Part shown: positions 62,977-64,000 of the stretch, in pieces
How the letters are laid out: every line of letters begins with the position of its first letter
Numbering within the stretch: the first letter of the stretch is position 1
Origin: an uncultured Kiritimatiellota bacterium
GTDB taxonomy: Bacteria; Verrucomicrobiota; Kiritimatiellia; RFP12; UBA1067
Assembly (NCBI GenBank): GCA_934635385.1
Contig: CAKTZI010000009.1
Location: 1-64,000 of the forward strand
Length of the DNA: 64,000 nt
Direction of reading: 5' to 3'
Notes under the pieces: model-generated
The model's database searches: none
The model's input: only the letters and a program-made list of their open reading frames with translations
What the model was told of the DNA's origin: nothing
Translations under genes and position numbers: made by a program

Positions 62977-63942
62977 ATGAAAATGAATCTGTTGATCTGT
63001 GCCGTTGCGATGGTCTGCGGATGCGGACAGGACAAGACGGCTGAATGCGTGTCGGAAACTTGCTCCTCGACCGGCAGTTCTTCTGTCGCGTGCGCCGCCG
63101 ACGTCCGCTTGCCGAGAGGGCGGGTGGCGTTCGTGCGCGAACATCATGGGAGCGTCGTGCTTGAGTGTCCGGCGCCGTTAGGACTTGACGCAAGCGAATA
63201 CAAGGCGTTGACGGCGTTCGCGGGCGACCTGATTTTCGCGAAGGCGAGACCTTGCACGGAATGCGCCTCGCGGGTCTTGTACTGCGATGACAATTTCTTC
63301 AGCTTGGGCGTCTGGCGCTCGCGGAAGGACGAGCCATCGGCCCTGAAGAAGATGCGCGACTTTGGCTCGGACGGTTGCTGCCGTGACGAGTTCCTTCTCG
63401 GCGAGACGCGACTGGCCTCGTTCGCGCGGCGACTGGGGCGGCGGCTGGCCTTTGATGACGTGTTTGTGTCCGGGGCGCTTCCCGTCATCCGAACGGCGCT
63501 TGTCGGGGAGCTGTCGCGTCTCGCGACGGATACGCCTTTCTTGCCGCCGGGGGCACGGGAGTCGTTCGAGACGGTGGACGATGCGACGTTCCGCGCGTGC
63601 CTTGAGAACTTTGCCGTGGCAGCGACGGCCATTCGCTTCATGCTGCCGACGCGGCTGATTGGCGTGGCGGAGCGTTGGCTGGACTGGTCGCTGCCGCTGG
63701 ACGCATGTCGGGGAATTCTCCGTGAGGGCTTTGTTCGCCCGCACGCGTCGCGCGCGCCGCAAGGCGCCGGGACGGACGGTTTGCGTATGATCGCTTGGTG
63801 TGCACGGAGCGGCAGGCTTGTGCGGCGGGGATTGACGATTGCCTCTCCAGCGGACTGTCGATCGACATCGAATATCCGGTTGGCGGATTCCCCGCGTCGG
63901 CGAATCCGGCGGCCGTCGCGGCTTTCGTGGCAACGGTGCTGA
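62977..63942 (+). CDS. RsiV/DUF3298-like lipoprotein, paralogue of the gene at 60062, tail doubtful
   Basis: Open to 321 residues. Lipobox-like MVCGC (about 9-13), then LDASEYKALTAFAGDLIF (compare SDAQYRALQDFLGAAI of the 60062 gene) and RFMLPTRLIGVAERWLDWSLPL (about 222-243), which aligns by eye with the paralogue's DUF3298 part. The last 50 or so residues (after about 63780) become Arg-rich and unnatural, while another frame takes over with sensible sequence, suggesting a frameshift or a downstream gene. Start ATG lies right at the expected transcription start, with no ribosome site. Confidence 0.55.
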   Translation: MKMNLLICAVAMVCGCGQDKTAECVSETCSSTGSSSVACAADVRLPRGRVAFVREHHGSVVLECPAPLGLDASEYKALTAFAGDLIFAKARPCTECASRVLYCDDNFFSLGVWRSRKDEPSALKKMRDFGSDGCCRDEFLLGETRLASFARRLGRRLAFDDVFVSGALPVIRTALVGELSRLATDTPFLPPGARESFETVDDATFRACLENFAVAATAIRFMLPTRLIGVAERWLDWSLPLDACRGILREGFVRPHASRAPQGAGTDGLRMIAWCARSGRLVRRGLTIASPADCRSTSNIRLADSPRRRIRRPSRLSWQRC

Positions 63943-64000
63943 CGCGGGGCGAGTTCGCCTGCACGAATGTTGAGGCTGCCGTGTCCGCGCTGAAAGACGA
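63780..64000 (+). CDS. Partial coding frame, second DUF3298-like unit, runs off right edge
   Basis: In the frame starting at 63780 the codons read FAYDRLVCTERQACAAG, then GLSIDIEYPVGGFPAS and AAVAAFVATVLTRGEFAC, resembling the start of an RsiV-like domain and the N-terminal part of the preceding gene. No ATG is in frame; GTG 63798 is the nearest candidate start. Either the preceding gene is frameshifted here and makes a two-unit protein, or this is a new gene with an unusual start. Confidence 0.4.

Overview
The window looks like a piece of chromosome from a high-GC, Gram-negative bacterium of the PVC superphylum, most likely a Kiritimatiellae or Verrucomicrobia-type gut or animal-associated organism. 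The support is: giant secreted proteins with thrombospondin-type-3/EF-hand-like DxDGDGxxD repeats, MBG-like and LamG-like domains; a five-gene pilus-like cluster with the gene order and recognisable sequence features of the Akkermansia Amuc_1102-1098 locus; an ECF sigma factor paired with a membrane protein kinase; and a Rho with a Gly/Asn-rich N-terminal extension. The taxonomic call is inference; there is no rRNA. I saw no rRNA, tRNA or CRISPR array.

Layout. 1-21 kb: two giant exported proteins (the first cut by the left edge) with a small lipoprotein between them. 21-24.6 kb: ackA-pta (4-nt overlap) and a KdsD-type arabinose-5-phosphate isomerase. 24.7-33.3 kb: an Amuc_1102/PilM/Amuc_1100/Amuc_1099/secretin cluster with 4-nt gene overlaps, ending in coaE. 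33.3-36.5 kb: rho, a small secreted protein and a HEAT/zinc-ribbon/PD-(D/E)XK-like protein. 36.5-37.1 kb: a gene-free stretch with inverted and direct repeats and a small MITE-like element. 37.1-48.6 kb: uvrA, a large C10-type cysteine protease fused to beta-helix and MBG-like regions, recA, an ECF sigma factor and a protein kinase. 48.6-50.5 kb: a Crp/Fnr regulator behind a structured leader, and a ParE/Phd-type toxin-antitoxin pair on the minus strand. 50.5-64 kb: a visibly lower-GC accessory region of mostly unknown genes: a possible UDG-fold protein, a small membrane/coiled-coil/lipoprotein operon, a 1506-residue zinc-finger/Sel1 protein, a BspA-type LRR protein, two RsiV/DUF3298-like lipoproteins and an AbiE-like regulator/nucleotidyltransferase pair.

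The most striking signal is a set of interspersed elements built from short (8- or 9-nt) degenerate tandem units in a left arm and the reverse complement of those units in a right arm. They lie between genes, often with the right arm touching the start codon (pilM, rho, the HEAT/nuclease gene), and also in frame inside conserved housekeeping genes: one in kdsD, one in coaE and four from three families in uvrA, where they account for most of its excess length. Within the inserted copies, every unit in the stop-prone phase avoids the dinucleotides that would make a stop codon.

A second signal is a 16-bp palindrome (TGTCGC-N4-GCGACA, resembling CooA/Crp-type sites) placed about -30 at the leader upstream of the Crp/Fnr gene and at about -41.5 before the first gene of the accessory region. 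This suggests the regulator controls its own leader and activates its neighbour.
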